DNA from: Anaerolineae bacterium | GTDB lineage: Bacteria > Chloroflexota > Anaerolineae > Aggregatilineales > Phototrophicaceae | DNA length: 64,000 bases | Assembly (NCBI GenBank): GCA_022825675.1 | Contig: JAJDWK010000032.1 | Span: 124,001 to 188,000, forward strand | Direction of reading: 5' to 3' | Program-made: the position numbers and the translations under genes | Part shown: positions 52,159-59,872 of the stretch, in pieces | Numbering within the stretch: position 1 is the first letter of the stretch | How the letters are laid out: every line of letters starts with the position of its first letter | Notes under the pieces: model-generated | The model's database searches: none | The model's input: the letters and a program-made list of their open reading frames with translations, nothing else | Told to the model about the DNA's origin: nothing

Positions 52159-52185
52159 CCAGGGCGGCAGGCGATGCTGCCCTGG
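52159..52185 (+). other. Hairpin after livK
   Basis: CCAGGGCGGC and GCTGCCCTGG pair over 10 bp (one wobble) around AGGCGAT. It precedes the terminator by 5 nt and may stabilise the 3' end of the livK message. Confidence 0.6.
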
Positions 52186-52190
52186 ATAGG

Positions 52191-52234
52191 CACAAAGATG
52201 GGTGGAGCCTATTCCCACTCATCTTTGTGTTTTT
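52191..52234 (+). terminator. Rho-independent terminator after livK
   Basis: CACAAAGATGGGTGG (52191-52205) pairs with the complementary arm ending CATCTTTGTG at 52229 over 15 bp with one wobble, followed by T5. It lies between livK and the permease genes, so most transcripts should stop here and supply excess binding protein. Confidence 0.88.
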
Positions 52235-52262
52235 GTATTCGCTGTGACGAGCCGCTCGCAAA

Positions 52263-52291
52263 TTGTAAAATCGGGCAAGTCAAGGTATACT
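52263..52291 (+). promoter_or_regulatory. Internal promoter of the livHMGF genes
   Basis: TTGTAA (52263-52268) and TATACT (52286-52291) are 17 bp apart. It restarts transcription 30 bp after the livK terminator and 28 bp before the livH start. Confidence 0.72.
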
Positions 52292-52325
52292 CCGCCCAGC
52301 ATCATGTTCCGCCGGGAAGCTGAAA

Positions 52326-53873
52326 ATGGCATTTGACCTCAACCTGACGACACTCTGGCTCTTGTTCGCGGGACCGCTCTGGGCAGCGGTCGGCTTGCTG
52401 CTGCTGCCACGGGCGGGTTCAAGCAAAAGCGCTGACGAGGCAATCCCCGCGACCAGGCTGCAAATCGCTGGCGTCATCAGCGGCTTCGCCCTGGGACCGC
52501 TGGGCATAAGCCTCTTTTATATCGCGCCCGCGCTGATACGCCGCGCCACACTCGCGGCGGGCATTGTCCTGGCGGTCTTTCTGGCATCGCAGGCATTGGT
52601 GCGCGTCACCGACCCCCAGCTGCCGTCCGTATTATGGCTGCTGCTGGCGGGTCCGCTTTGGGCGGGCATCGCCGCTTATTTTATCCCGCGCCAATATCGC
52701 GCCGTGGAAGCGAATGATGACAATGTATTAACCGCGGCAGCGCTCGGCGGTTTCGCGATTGGTCCGCTGATTTTTGGGCTGATGTGGAAGCACAGCCCCA
52801 AGATATCGCGCGATTGGATGATTGCGTTTGGCTCCCTCGGCGCTTGGCAGATTTATACGCTATTCGCCATCCATAATCCAAGCAACCCCTGTGTTGCCGC
52901 GCCCTTCCACATCACCTATTTGACGCAGCAGACGGCAAACGGCGTCGTAATCGGCACCATTTATTCGTTGATGGCGGTTGGCTTGACACTGATATATTCG
53001 GTGCAGGGCATTGTCAGTTTCGCCCATGGGCAGCTGTATATGGTTGGCGGCTATTTTTCCTTTTATTTCCTGCTCTTTGGCTCGGATGCGCTCAGCCGCG
53101 CAACTGGCGTTGAAATCAGCATCAATCCGATTTTGGGCATCCCGGTGGCGGGCGTTATCGTCTTCATCATCGGCGCTGTTTTCGAGCGCGTTTTCCTCAA
53201 ACCGATGCACGATGGCTTGATAGAGCGCGTCTCTGAATATGCGATTCTCATCACCTTCGGTTTCGGCTTCTTCATCGAATACACCACCCTGGCGATTGCT
53301 GGACCCTTCCCCCAGCGCACCGACCGCTTCATCGAAATCCGCCGCTTCACTTTCCCGCGGACGCAGATTACCGATGACTTTTTCTTTGGTCCGATTAACA
53401 TCATCGGCGACCGCGCCTTCGCGATGGTGATTGGCATCGTTTTGATATTCGCCCTGCTCTATTTCTTGCAGCGCACCTGGACGGGGCGCGGGCTGCGCGC
53501 GACCAGCCAAGATCGGCAAGCTGCCGCTGTCACCGGCATCAACCCCACCAACATGAATACGCTTTCCTTCGGCATGGGCTCGATGCTGGCGGCGATGTCG
53601 GGCGCGGCGCTGATACCGATTTTCGCCTGGGTGCCTTGGGTGGGCGCGGAGATGGTGGGGCGCTCTTATGTCATTGTTGTGCTTGGCGGCTTGGGCTCGG
53701 TGCCTGGGGCGCTGGTCGGCGGCATCATCGTTGGCATTGTCGAAGCGCTTGGCGCTGGCTGCCACCCGGATCCCAGCCGCGGCGCCGCCTACAAAGAAGC
53801 CTTCGCCCTCGTCATCTTTGCCTTGGTGCTGCTCTTGAAACCTACTGGCTTGTTTGGAAGGGAGCAGCATTAG
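52326..53873 (+). CDS. LivH-type ABC permease with duplicated N-terminal extension
   Basis: 515 aa, about 200 more than a normal LivH permease. The C-terminal part (from LTQQTANGVVIGTIYSLMAV, residue about 200) is a regular LivH: GIVSFAHGQLYMVGGY, RGLRATSQDRQAAAVTGI in the EAA-like loop, and MVGRSYVIVVLGGLGSVPGA. The first 190 residues contain four to five extra helices in two similar units: LWLLFAGPLWAAVGLLLLPR with GFALGPLGISLFY, and LWLLLAGPLWAGIAAYFIPR with GFAIGPLIFGLMW. The function of the extension is unknown. It is first of the livHMGF set and starts at ATG 52326 after GGGAAG. Confidence 0.9.
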   Translation: MAFDLNLTTLWLLFAGPLWAAVGLLLLPRAGSSKSADEAIPATRLQIAGVISGFALGPLGISLFYIAPALIRRATLAAGIVLAVFLASQALVRVTDPQLPSVLWLLLAGPLWAGIAAYFIPRQYRAVEANDDNVLTAAALGGFAIGPLIFGLMWKHSPKISRDWMIAFGSLGAWQIYTLFAIHNPSNPCVAAPFHITYLTQQTANGVVIGTIYSLMAVGLTLIYSVQGIVSFAHGQLYMVGGYFSFYFLLFGSDALSRATGVEISINPILGIPVAGVIVFIIGAVFERVFLKPMHDGLIERVSEYAILITFGFGFFIEYTTLAIAGPFPQRTDRFIEIRRFTFPRTQITDDFFFGPINIIGDRAFAMVIGIVLIFALLYFLQRTWTGRGLRATSQDRQAAAVTGINPTNMNTLSFGMGSMLAAMSGAALIPIFAWVPWVGAEMVGRSYVIVVLGGLGSVPGALVGGIIVGIVEALGAGCHPDPSRGAAYKEAFALVIFALVLLLKPTGLFGREQH

Positions 53874-53874
53874 A

Positions 53875-55041
53875 ATGGCGCTCTTCAAACGGGTGGAAAA
53901 TGCGATTGACGCGAGCATCGGCCGCCGCCGCTTGGGCTATATCGCGCTGAGCCTCATCACGCTGTATTTTCTCTGGTTCCCTAACGACGCCTCCCAATCC
54001 GACTATTATAAGACGGTATTCATCAGCGGCTTTTTCTACGCGATTATGGCATCCAGCTGGGCGCTGTTGGCTGGCATCGCCGGGCAGTTTTCTTTCGGGC
54101 ACATGGCATTTATGGGCATCGGCGCGTATGTCGCCGGCTTAATCGCCCGCGATGGCATTTTGGTTGCGGCGCTGGGCATCCAGGTTGGTCCAGACTATAT
54201 TTCCGCCGTCGGCGCAATCCTAATCGGCACTATTGTCGCCGGGCTGGTCGGGCTTGTCATCGGCTGGCTGTTGCTGCGGCTGCGCTCCGCTTACCTGGCG
54301 CTGTTCACCATCGCCTTTTCCGAGCTGTTCCGCATCATGATGCTGACAGAATATGACTATACTGGCGGCTCCAATGGTTTGTCTTTGCGCCAATTGCTGG
54401 AAATTGCCGATGTCGGCGTCGCGCGGCAAGTCGAATACTATCTGATGTTTTTCCTGCTAATCGTCTGCTTGCTGGCGATGTATTGGGTGGCGAACTCGCC
54501 GATTGGCTTGTTTTTGCGGGCAATGCGCGAAGATGAAGACGCCGCTTCCGCCCTGGGCGTCAATGTTGTGCGTTACAAAATCGCGATTTTTGTCTTCACC
54601 AGCATGATAGTGGGGCTGGCGGGCGCTATCTTTTACAGCGATGTCGGCTCGGAGCGCATCATCCCCGAGCAGCTTGAAGTCCTGCAAATGTCGCTGATTA
54701 TCGCGTATGCGGTGATAGGCGGCATGGAGAGCCTTATCGGGGCGGCGGCCGGCGCATTCATCTGCCGCTATATGCTGGAGGCGATGCGCAAAGTTGTCAT
54801 CGGTCTGCCCTTCGGCATGACCACTGCGGATGGCTCGACTGAATTTGTCTGGGAACCTGGCGCCTGGCGCTATGCGCTATTCGGCGTTGTCACGGTATTC
54901 ACCCTGCGCTGGATGCGCAATGGGCTGCTCTACCCTTTCATCACCTGGTTCAGCGGTCGTGATATCGCTATGAAAGAGACAGTCTCGATTCGCGCTGACG
55001 ATGAAGCAGCCCCTGATGCGCTGGAGGGCGGCAGTGCCTGA
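53875..55041 (+). CDS. LivM-type ABC permease
   Basis: 388-aa second permease of the Liv-type importer. Hallmarks are LLAGIAGQFSFGHMAFMGIG near residue 75 and LRAMREDEDAASALGVNVVR with the EAA-like loop; VYFSDVG-like FYSDVGSERIIPEQ follows. ATG 53875 lies 1 bp after the LivH stop, with GGGAG about 11 nt upstream. A charged C-terminal tail (IRADDEAAPDALEGGSA) is unusual for the family, and its codons overlap the start of the LivG gene by 8 bp. Confidence 0.93.
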   Translation: MALFKRVENAIDASIGRRRLGYIALSLITLYFLWFPNDASQSDYYKTVFISGFFYAIMASSWALLAGIAGQFSFGHMAFMGIGAYVAGLIARDGILVAALGIQVGPDYISAVGAILIGTIVAGLVGLVIGWLLLRLRSAYLALFTIAFSELFRIMMLTEYDYTGGSNGLSLRQLLEIADVGVARQVEYYLMFFLLIVCLLAMYWVANSPIGLFLRAMREDEDAASALGVNVVRYKIAIFVFTSMIVGLAGAIFYSDVGSERIIPEQLEVLQMSLIIAYAVIGGMESLIGAAAGAFICRYMLEAMRKVVIGLPFGMTTADGSTEFVWEPGAWRYALFGVVTVFTLRWMRNGLLYPFITWFSGRDIAMKETVSIRADDEAAPDALEGGSA

Positions 55042-55768
55042 AATTAACCTTGAGCTGAACAGCGTCTCCAAACGATTCGGCGGCAACCAGGCGGTCGATC
55101 ATGTCTCCTTCAGCGTTACCAAGCCCGAGCTTATCGGCATGATTGGACCCAATGGCGCTGGCAAAACAACTTTGACCAATGTCATGAGCGGCATGCTCAA
55201 ACCGAGCAGCGGCACCATATACCTCAACGGGCGGCGGATTGACGGGCATCCCGCCTATGATGTTACGCGGGCGGGGCTGGGGCGCACCTTTCAAATCACG
55301 CGGGCGCTGGGACGCATGACGGTCATGGAGAATATGCTGGTGCCGGGCTTGGCGCATAACCCCGGCACAAAACGCAGCGAGCTGGAAAAGCAGGCGCAAG
55401 AAATCCTCGATTTGCTTACCATCGCGCATCTGACGCGCGAATACAGCCGGGCGCTCAGCGGCGGGCAGCGGAAATTGTTGGAGCTGGGGCGTCTGCTGAT
55501 GCTTGACCCGGCGGTCATCATCCTCGATGAGCCTTTCGCTGGCGTGCACCCGCGCTTGCAGGAGACGATATACCGCTATATCGACCGCGTGTACCAGGAC
55601 GGCAAGGCAATTATCTTGATTAGCCATGATATGGCGGCGGTCTTTGAGCTTAGTCAGCGGCTGCTGGTCTTAAACCATGGCGCGCTTATCGCCGATGGCG
55701 CGCCGCAAGCGGTGCGCAAGGACCCCGCTGTGATAGAAGCCTACCTTGGGGAAGACGAGGACGACTAG
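55034..55768 (+). CDS. LivG-type ABC ATPase
   Basis: 244-aa ATPase of the Liv-type importer. Walker A is GPNGAGKTT near residue 40, the signature ALSGGQRKLLELGRLLM, Walker B VIILDEPFAGVHP and the switch His in LISHDMAAV. The characteristic LivG insert (GLGRTFQITRAL) is present. GTG 55034 is chosen as start because GGAGG lies 6 nt upstream and the first conserved residues follow at once; the upstream ATGs would need an unlikely start within LivM. It overlaps livM by 8 bp. Confidence 0.94.
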   Translation: MPEINLELNSVSKRFGGNQAVDHVSFSVTKPELIGMIGPNGAGKTTLTNVMSGMLKPSSGTIYLNGRRIDGHPAYDVTRAGLGRTFQITRALGRMTVMENMLVPGLAHNPGTKRSELEKQAQEILDLLTIAHLTREYSRALSGGQRKLLELGRLLMLDPAVIILDEPFAGVHPRLQETIYRYIDRVYQDGKAIILISHDMAAVFELSQRLLVLNHGALIADGAPQAVRKDPAVIEAYLGEDEDD

Positions 55769-55770
55769 GC

Positions 55771-56472
55771 ATGCTAGAGATTCAAGACCTCTATGTTGGC
55801 TATTATGAAGATTTGCATATCCTGCGCGGCTTGGGCTTGAAGGCGGAAACGGGCAAACTGACGGCGATACTTGGCGCCAACGGCGTCGGCAAATCCACCT
55901 TGCTCAAGGCGGTGTATGGCTTTCTGAAACCCTATAGCGGGCAGGTGCTGCTGAACGGGCGCGATGTTACGGGCACACCCACGCACCAGCTCATCAGCCT
56001 GGGCATCAGCTACATCCCGCAGCAGCCGGGCGTCTTCAAACACATGACTGTGCGCGAGAACCTGATGATGGGCGCCTGGACATTTCAGAAGGACAAACGG
56101 CGCATCGAAAGCAAAATCGAAGAAAATTACCAGCGCTTCCCGATATTGCATGAAAAGCAGAACGATTATGCCGGCACCCTGTCCGGCGGTCAGCAGCGCA
56201 TGGTGGAAATTGGACGCACACTGATGACCGACCCGGAGGTAATCCTGGTCGACGAGCCGACAGCCGGCTTGGCAAAATTGCTCAGCGAAGAAGTGTATCG
56301 CATGCTGGTCAACTTGCGCGATCAAGAGGGCTTGACGATTTTGCTGGTGGATCAAGAAATCCGCGAAGCCTTAAAAATCGCCGATTATGTCTATGTGCTG
56401 GAGCTTGGGCGGAACAAATTTGAGGGTCCCGCCAGCGATTTTGACGACCTGGAGAAAGCCTTCTGGGCATAG
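55771..56472 (+). CDS. LivF-type ABC ATPase
   Basis: 233-aa second ATPase. Walker A is GANGVGKST, the Q-loop region IPQQPGVFKHMTVREN, the signature TLSGGQQRMVEIGRTLM and Walker B VILVDEPTAGLA. The D-loop has LAKLL in place of the common LSP, and the switch-His position reads VDQEIREAL, as in many LivF proteins that lack the switch His. It starts 2 bp after livG. Its stop is 10 bp from that of the convergent sugar-permease gene. Confidence 0.93.
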   Translation: MLEIQDLYVGYYEDLHILRGLGLKAETGKLTAILGANGVGKSTLLKAVYGFLKPYSGQVLLNGRDVTGTPTHQLISLGISYIPQQPGVFKHMTVRENLMMGAWTFQKDKRRIESKIEENYQRFPILHEKQNDYAGTLSGGQQRMVEIGRTLMTDPEVILVDEPTAGLAKLLSEEVYRMLVNLRDQEGLTILLVDQEIREALKIADYVYVLELGRNKFEGPASDFDDLEKAFWA

Positions 56473-56482
56473 CCGCCGCGCG

Positions 56483-57367
56483 CTAGCCCTTCAGCCCGGT
56501 CATCACAACGCCTTGTATGAAATAGCGCTGCGCCAGGAAGAACAGCAGGATTACCGGCAGCGTCACGGCAGTGGACGCCGCCAGCTGCAAATCCCAGTGG
56601 ATGTCGGTCTGGCTGCGGAAAGATGCCAAGCCAACGGCAATGGTAAAATTGTCGGGCGAGCGCAAGTAGGTCATGGGACCTATCAAGTCATTCCACGCGA
56701 AAAGGAATGTGAAAATCGCGATGGTGATGAGCGCTGGCTTGGAGAGCGGCAGCATTATGCGCCAATAGACGCCGAACTCGCTGCAGCCGTCAATGCGCGC
56801 GGCATCGGCAATTTCTTCCGGAATCGTGCGGAAGAATTGGCGCATCAGGAAGATGTTAAAGGCGCCGCCGCCAAAGAAAGGCGGCACCACCAGCGGCAGA
56901 AAGGTATCAACCCAGCCCAAGCGTGAAAAGATTATGAAGCTGGGCACCAGCAGCACCGCATAGGGCAGGAAAAGCGTCGCCATAACGATGCCGAACCAGA
57001 AGTCGCGCCCGGGGAATTGCAGGCGCGCGAAGCCATAGGCGCAGAAAGACGAAGTGAAGACGACCGCAACCACATTCAGCCCCGCCACAATCAAAGTGTT
57101 GCGGAAGTAGCTGCCGAAAGGTTTGTAGGTCAAGGCGTAGAGATAATTCTCGGGCACGAAGGGGTCGGGAATCAACTGGGGCGGATACTGGAAAATGTTG
57201 ATCTGCGTTTTCAGCGAGCTGGAGAGCAGCCAGATGAAAGGCGTAACCATCACCACCGCGAAGAATACCAGCAGGAACAGCGTCAGCCATTGAAAGAAGA
57301 CATCCGTCCGCGACCTGGCGACCCGCTTGGGGTCTACAAATGCGCTGCCGCTCTCGCTAAAGCCCAC
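56483..57367 (-). CDS. ABC sugar importer permease (MalG-like)
   Basis: 294-aa permease. Marks are [20 protein letters not shown], the EAA loop [20 protein letters not shown] followed by [14 protein letters not shown], and the classical end [15 protein letters not shown]. Start is GTG 57367 with GGAGC upstream. It is the last gene of the GH127 operon and lies 9 bp after the MalF-like gene. No ATPase is adjacent. Confidence 0.94.
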   Translation of the reverse strand: MGFSESGSAFVDPKRVARSRTDVFFQWLTLFLLVFFAVVMVTPFIWLLSSSLKTQINIFQYPPQLIPDPFVPENYLYALTYKPFGSYFRNTLIVAGLNVVAVVFTSSFCAYGFARLQFPGRDFWFGIVMATLFLPYAVLLVPSFIIFSRLGWVDTFLPLVVPPFFGGGAFNIFLMRQFFRTIPEEIADAARIDGCSEFGVYWRIMLPLSKPALITIAIFTFLFAWNDLIGPMTYLRSPDNFTIAVGLASFRSQTDIHWDLQLAASTAVTLPVILLFFLAQRYFIQGVVMTGLKG

Positions 57368-57376
57368 AAATCGCTC

Positions 57377-58327
57377 CTATTCGCCCGGGTTCTCGTAATA
57401 AACGCGCGAGCCGATATAGCGGAAGACCATGAAGGACAGAAGCATCAAGATGGCGAAGAGCAGCCAGGACAGCACCGAAGCGTAGCCCATTTTTTGGCTG
57501 CTGAAGGCGGTGCGCCAAATGTGCAGCACGAGGAAAAGCGTCGCCCGCTGCGGTCCGCCATTTGTAATCAACAGCGCGCTTACAAATACTTGAAATGAAT
57601 TGATGAAGCCGATGACCAGGTTGAAGAAGATGATTGGCGACATCATGGGCAGGGTAACATAGAGCAGGCGCTGCCAGCGCCCGGCGCCATCGATTTCCGC
57701 CGCTTCATAGAATATCTGCGGGATGCCTTGCAAGCCCGCCAGGAAGATTATCATCGAGCCGCCGACGCCCCAGACTGTCAGGATGACAAATGCCAGCATG
57801 ACCCAGTTCGGGTCTTGCAGCCAGCCGATTTTGGGACCGCCAAAAGCGCGAATGACATAATTTATCAAGCCGAATTCGGTGTTGAAGAGCCATGCCCAGA
57901 GGATGGCGTTCGCCACCGCCGGCACGATGCTGGGCAAGAAATATATGGTGCGGAAGATCGCGATGAAGCGCACTTTGGCGTTAATCAGATTCGCCAGGAA
58001 GAAGGCAAATACCAAGCCCAGCGGCACCGAAATCGCGGAAAAAACAATAGTGACGCGCAGGCTCTGCGCCAATATAGGGTCACCGAGCATCTTGTTGAAG
58101 TTAAACAAGCCGACAAATTTCGGCGCGGCGAGGAAATTCCACTTATGGAATGCCAGCCAGCCAGCCACCACCGCGGGACCGAGCCACCAGAGCAAAAAGC
58201 CCAAGATGAAAGGCATGATGAAGACATAGCCCATCAAGATGCGGCGCTGCTTGAGCGTCAAGCGGTTGTATTGGCGGACGAGCCAAAAGCTCTCTTCAGC
58301 GGGTTTGTCCAGGGGTTGCGCTGTCAT
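57377..58327 (-). CDS. ABC sugar importer permease (MalF-like)
   Basis: 316-aa permease with a basic N-terminal region (RQYNRLTLKQRRILM) and MGYVFIMPFILGFLLWWLGP. The EAA loop is PQIFYEAAEIDGAGRWQRLL followed by YVTLPMMSPIIFF; the Glu in EAAEIDGA is a small variation. It partners the MalG-like protein downstream and follows the Tat-exported binding protein after an intercistronic hairpin. Confidence 0.94.
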   Translation of the reverse strand: MTAQPLDKPAEESFWLVRQYNRLTLKQRRILMGYVFIMPFILGFLLWWLGPAVVAGWLAFHKWNFLAAPKFVGLFNFNKMLGDPILAQSLRVTIVFSAISVPLGLVFAFFLANLINAKVRFIAIFRTIYFLPSIVPAVANAILWAWLFNTEFGLINYVIRAFGGPKIGWLQDPNWVMLAFVILTVWGVGGSMIIFLAGLQGIPQIFYEAAEIDGAGRWQRLLYVTLPMMSPIIFFNLVIGFINSFQVFVSALLITNGGPQRATLFLVLHIWRTAFSSQKMGYASVLSWLLFAILMLLSFMVFRYIGSRVYYENPGE

Positions 58328-58358
58328 TGGCTGTTTTCAACACTTGGGCAGTAGGCGG

Positions 58359-58385
58359 CGGGCGAGCACCATTAGCGCTCGCCCG
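58359..58385 (-). other. Intercistronic hairpin after the Tat binding-protein gene
   Basis: CGGGCGAGC and GCTCGCCCG form a perfect 9-bp stem with a 9-nt loop. It starts about 40 nt after the binding-protein stop and ends 31 nt before the permease start. No T-run. Confidence 0.7.
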
Positions 58386-58424
58386 TTCTAGCAAAATCGA
58401 AATCCAGCGGCAGCTGGCTGCGCG

Positions 58425-59798
58425 CTACATATCTTCCTTGGCGGCAGTCAGCACTTCGTTTGCCCCGCGCACGGCATCGGGCATGACATCGGCGGCGTTT
58501 TCGCCATTTGCCAGCGCCTCGAAAGCGGGGTTAATCCAGTCATTCGCCGCTTCGATATATCCCGGCGGGATGGCAACCGCAACCCCATGCTTCGGCAGAT
58601 AGTCGGTGGCGAATTGGGAATAATTCGGCGGATGGATGCCCTCGCGGATCCAGCCCTGTAAGCCTTCTTCCGTCAGCATCGCCGTCTGGTTGGGGATCCA
58701 CAAGCCAATCTTGCAGAAATGCTCTTGATAGAAGGGCGTCGCCAGGAAGCGAACCCAGCGCCAGGCTTCTTCCGGATGCTCGGTAGAAGCGAGCACAGAA
58801 TGGAAATGCGCCTGCATGATGCTGGCGGGGCGCTGCATCTTTGGCAGGGCGCCCGTGCCCATCGCCACATTCATCAAGGAGGGGTTCATCCAGGACAGCG
58901 CCCACGAGCCATCAACCGCCATCGCCAAGCGCCCGCTGTCCACCATTTGCACATTGTTCATGCCCAGGCTGGCGAGGGCGGCGCTGCGCGGTGCCACATG
59001 ATGTTTGTAGACCAAATCGGTGATGCGCTGCAAGCCTTCCATCGCTTCCGGCGAATCCAGCCCAATCAAGCCCTCTTCGGTGAGGAATTCGCCGCCATTG
59101 GCATGGGCAGCCAAGCCCAGCGGCATCCACCAGAAGGGCCAATCCACCGCCCATTGCACGATGTCTTCGCTGTCAAAGCCGGCATCGCCCGGATGCCGCC
59201 CATTGCTGTCCTTGGTGAATACCTTGCAGACTTCCAGAAACTCATCCCATTCCCAAATCTCATCATCCTGGAAGCCCGGCGGCGTGATGCCCTCCGCCTC
59301 AAACATTTCGGCATTGTAATAGAAATGATGGGCGACCCAGGTCGAGCCGATGCCGTACCAGCGGCCGTTGACCTCACAGCGATTGGCTTCTTGCGGCTCC
59401 AGGAAATAGTTGGGCTGCCCCAGAAGCGGGTCATTTTTCACCAGGTCGGTGATGTCCATCAAAGCGCCGCCAACCGCAAGCGTCTCGTAATTGTCGGACA
59501 AGATGAAGCCGGTATCGGGCGCAGTGCCAGCCGCCAGGCTGGAGAGCAGGATGCGCCCATATTCCCCCGCATCGGGCGTGTGCTGCCATTCCACATTGAT
59601 ATCTTCGTTTTCCGCCTGAAATACTTCGATCGCCGCTTTGACGCCTTCGTCTTCCGCGACGCCGCCCCAGCCGCCGAAGGTGATGGTGGTGCTGTCTTGG
59701 GCGAGCGCTGGCGGCAAATACCCCAACCTCGCGAGCATGGCAGCCGCGGCTGCCGACCCGCCTGTCAACCTCAAGAACTCCCTGCGTGAAATAGCCAT
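58425..59798 (-). CDS. ABC sugar importer, Tat-exported solute-binding protein
   Basis: 457-aa extracellular binding protein of a CUT1-type importer. The N-terminus carries a twin-arginine signal (SRREFLRLTGG, then AAAAAMLARLGYLPPALAQ), unlike the Sec signals of the other two sugar-binding proteins here. The mature part has TFGGWGG at its start, GTAPDTGFILSDNYETL, and WALSWMNPSLMNVAMG. Folded export through Tat suggests a bound cofactor, a metal, or early folding. GAAGGAGC precedes ATG 59798. It lies 74 bp downstream of the GH127 gene, which suggests a beta-L-arabinoside ligand, by context only. Confidence 0.92.
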   Translation of the reverse strand: MAISRREFLRLTGGSAAAAAMLARLGYLPPALAQDSTTITFGGWGGVAEDEGVKAAIEVFQAENEDINVEWQHTPDAGEYGRILLSSLAAGTAPDTGFILSDNYETLAVGGALMDITDLVKNDPLLGQPNYFLEPQEANRCEVNGRWYGIGSTWVAHHFYYNAEMFEAEGITPPGFQDDEIWEWDEFLEVCKVFTKDSNGRHPGDAGFDSEDIVQWAVDWPFWWMPLGLAAHANGGEFLTEEGLIGLDSPEAMEGLQRITDLVYKHHVAPRSAALASLGMNNVQMVDSGRLAMAVDGSWALSWMNPSLMNVAMGTGALPKMQRPASIMQAHFHSVLASTEHPEEAWRWVRFLATPFYQEHFCKIGLWIPNQTAMLTEEGLQGWIREGIHPPNYSQFATDYLPKHGVAVAIPPGYIEAANDWINPAFEALANGENAADVMPDAVRGANEVLTAAKEDM

Positions 59799-59872
59799 TT
59801 CGATTGCTCCTTCAACAGTCTTGTCAATAAGTTCCGATTTCTGGCACTGGCTCAGCGCCGTTCATCACTTGC

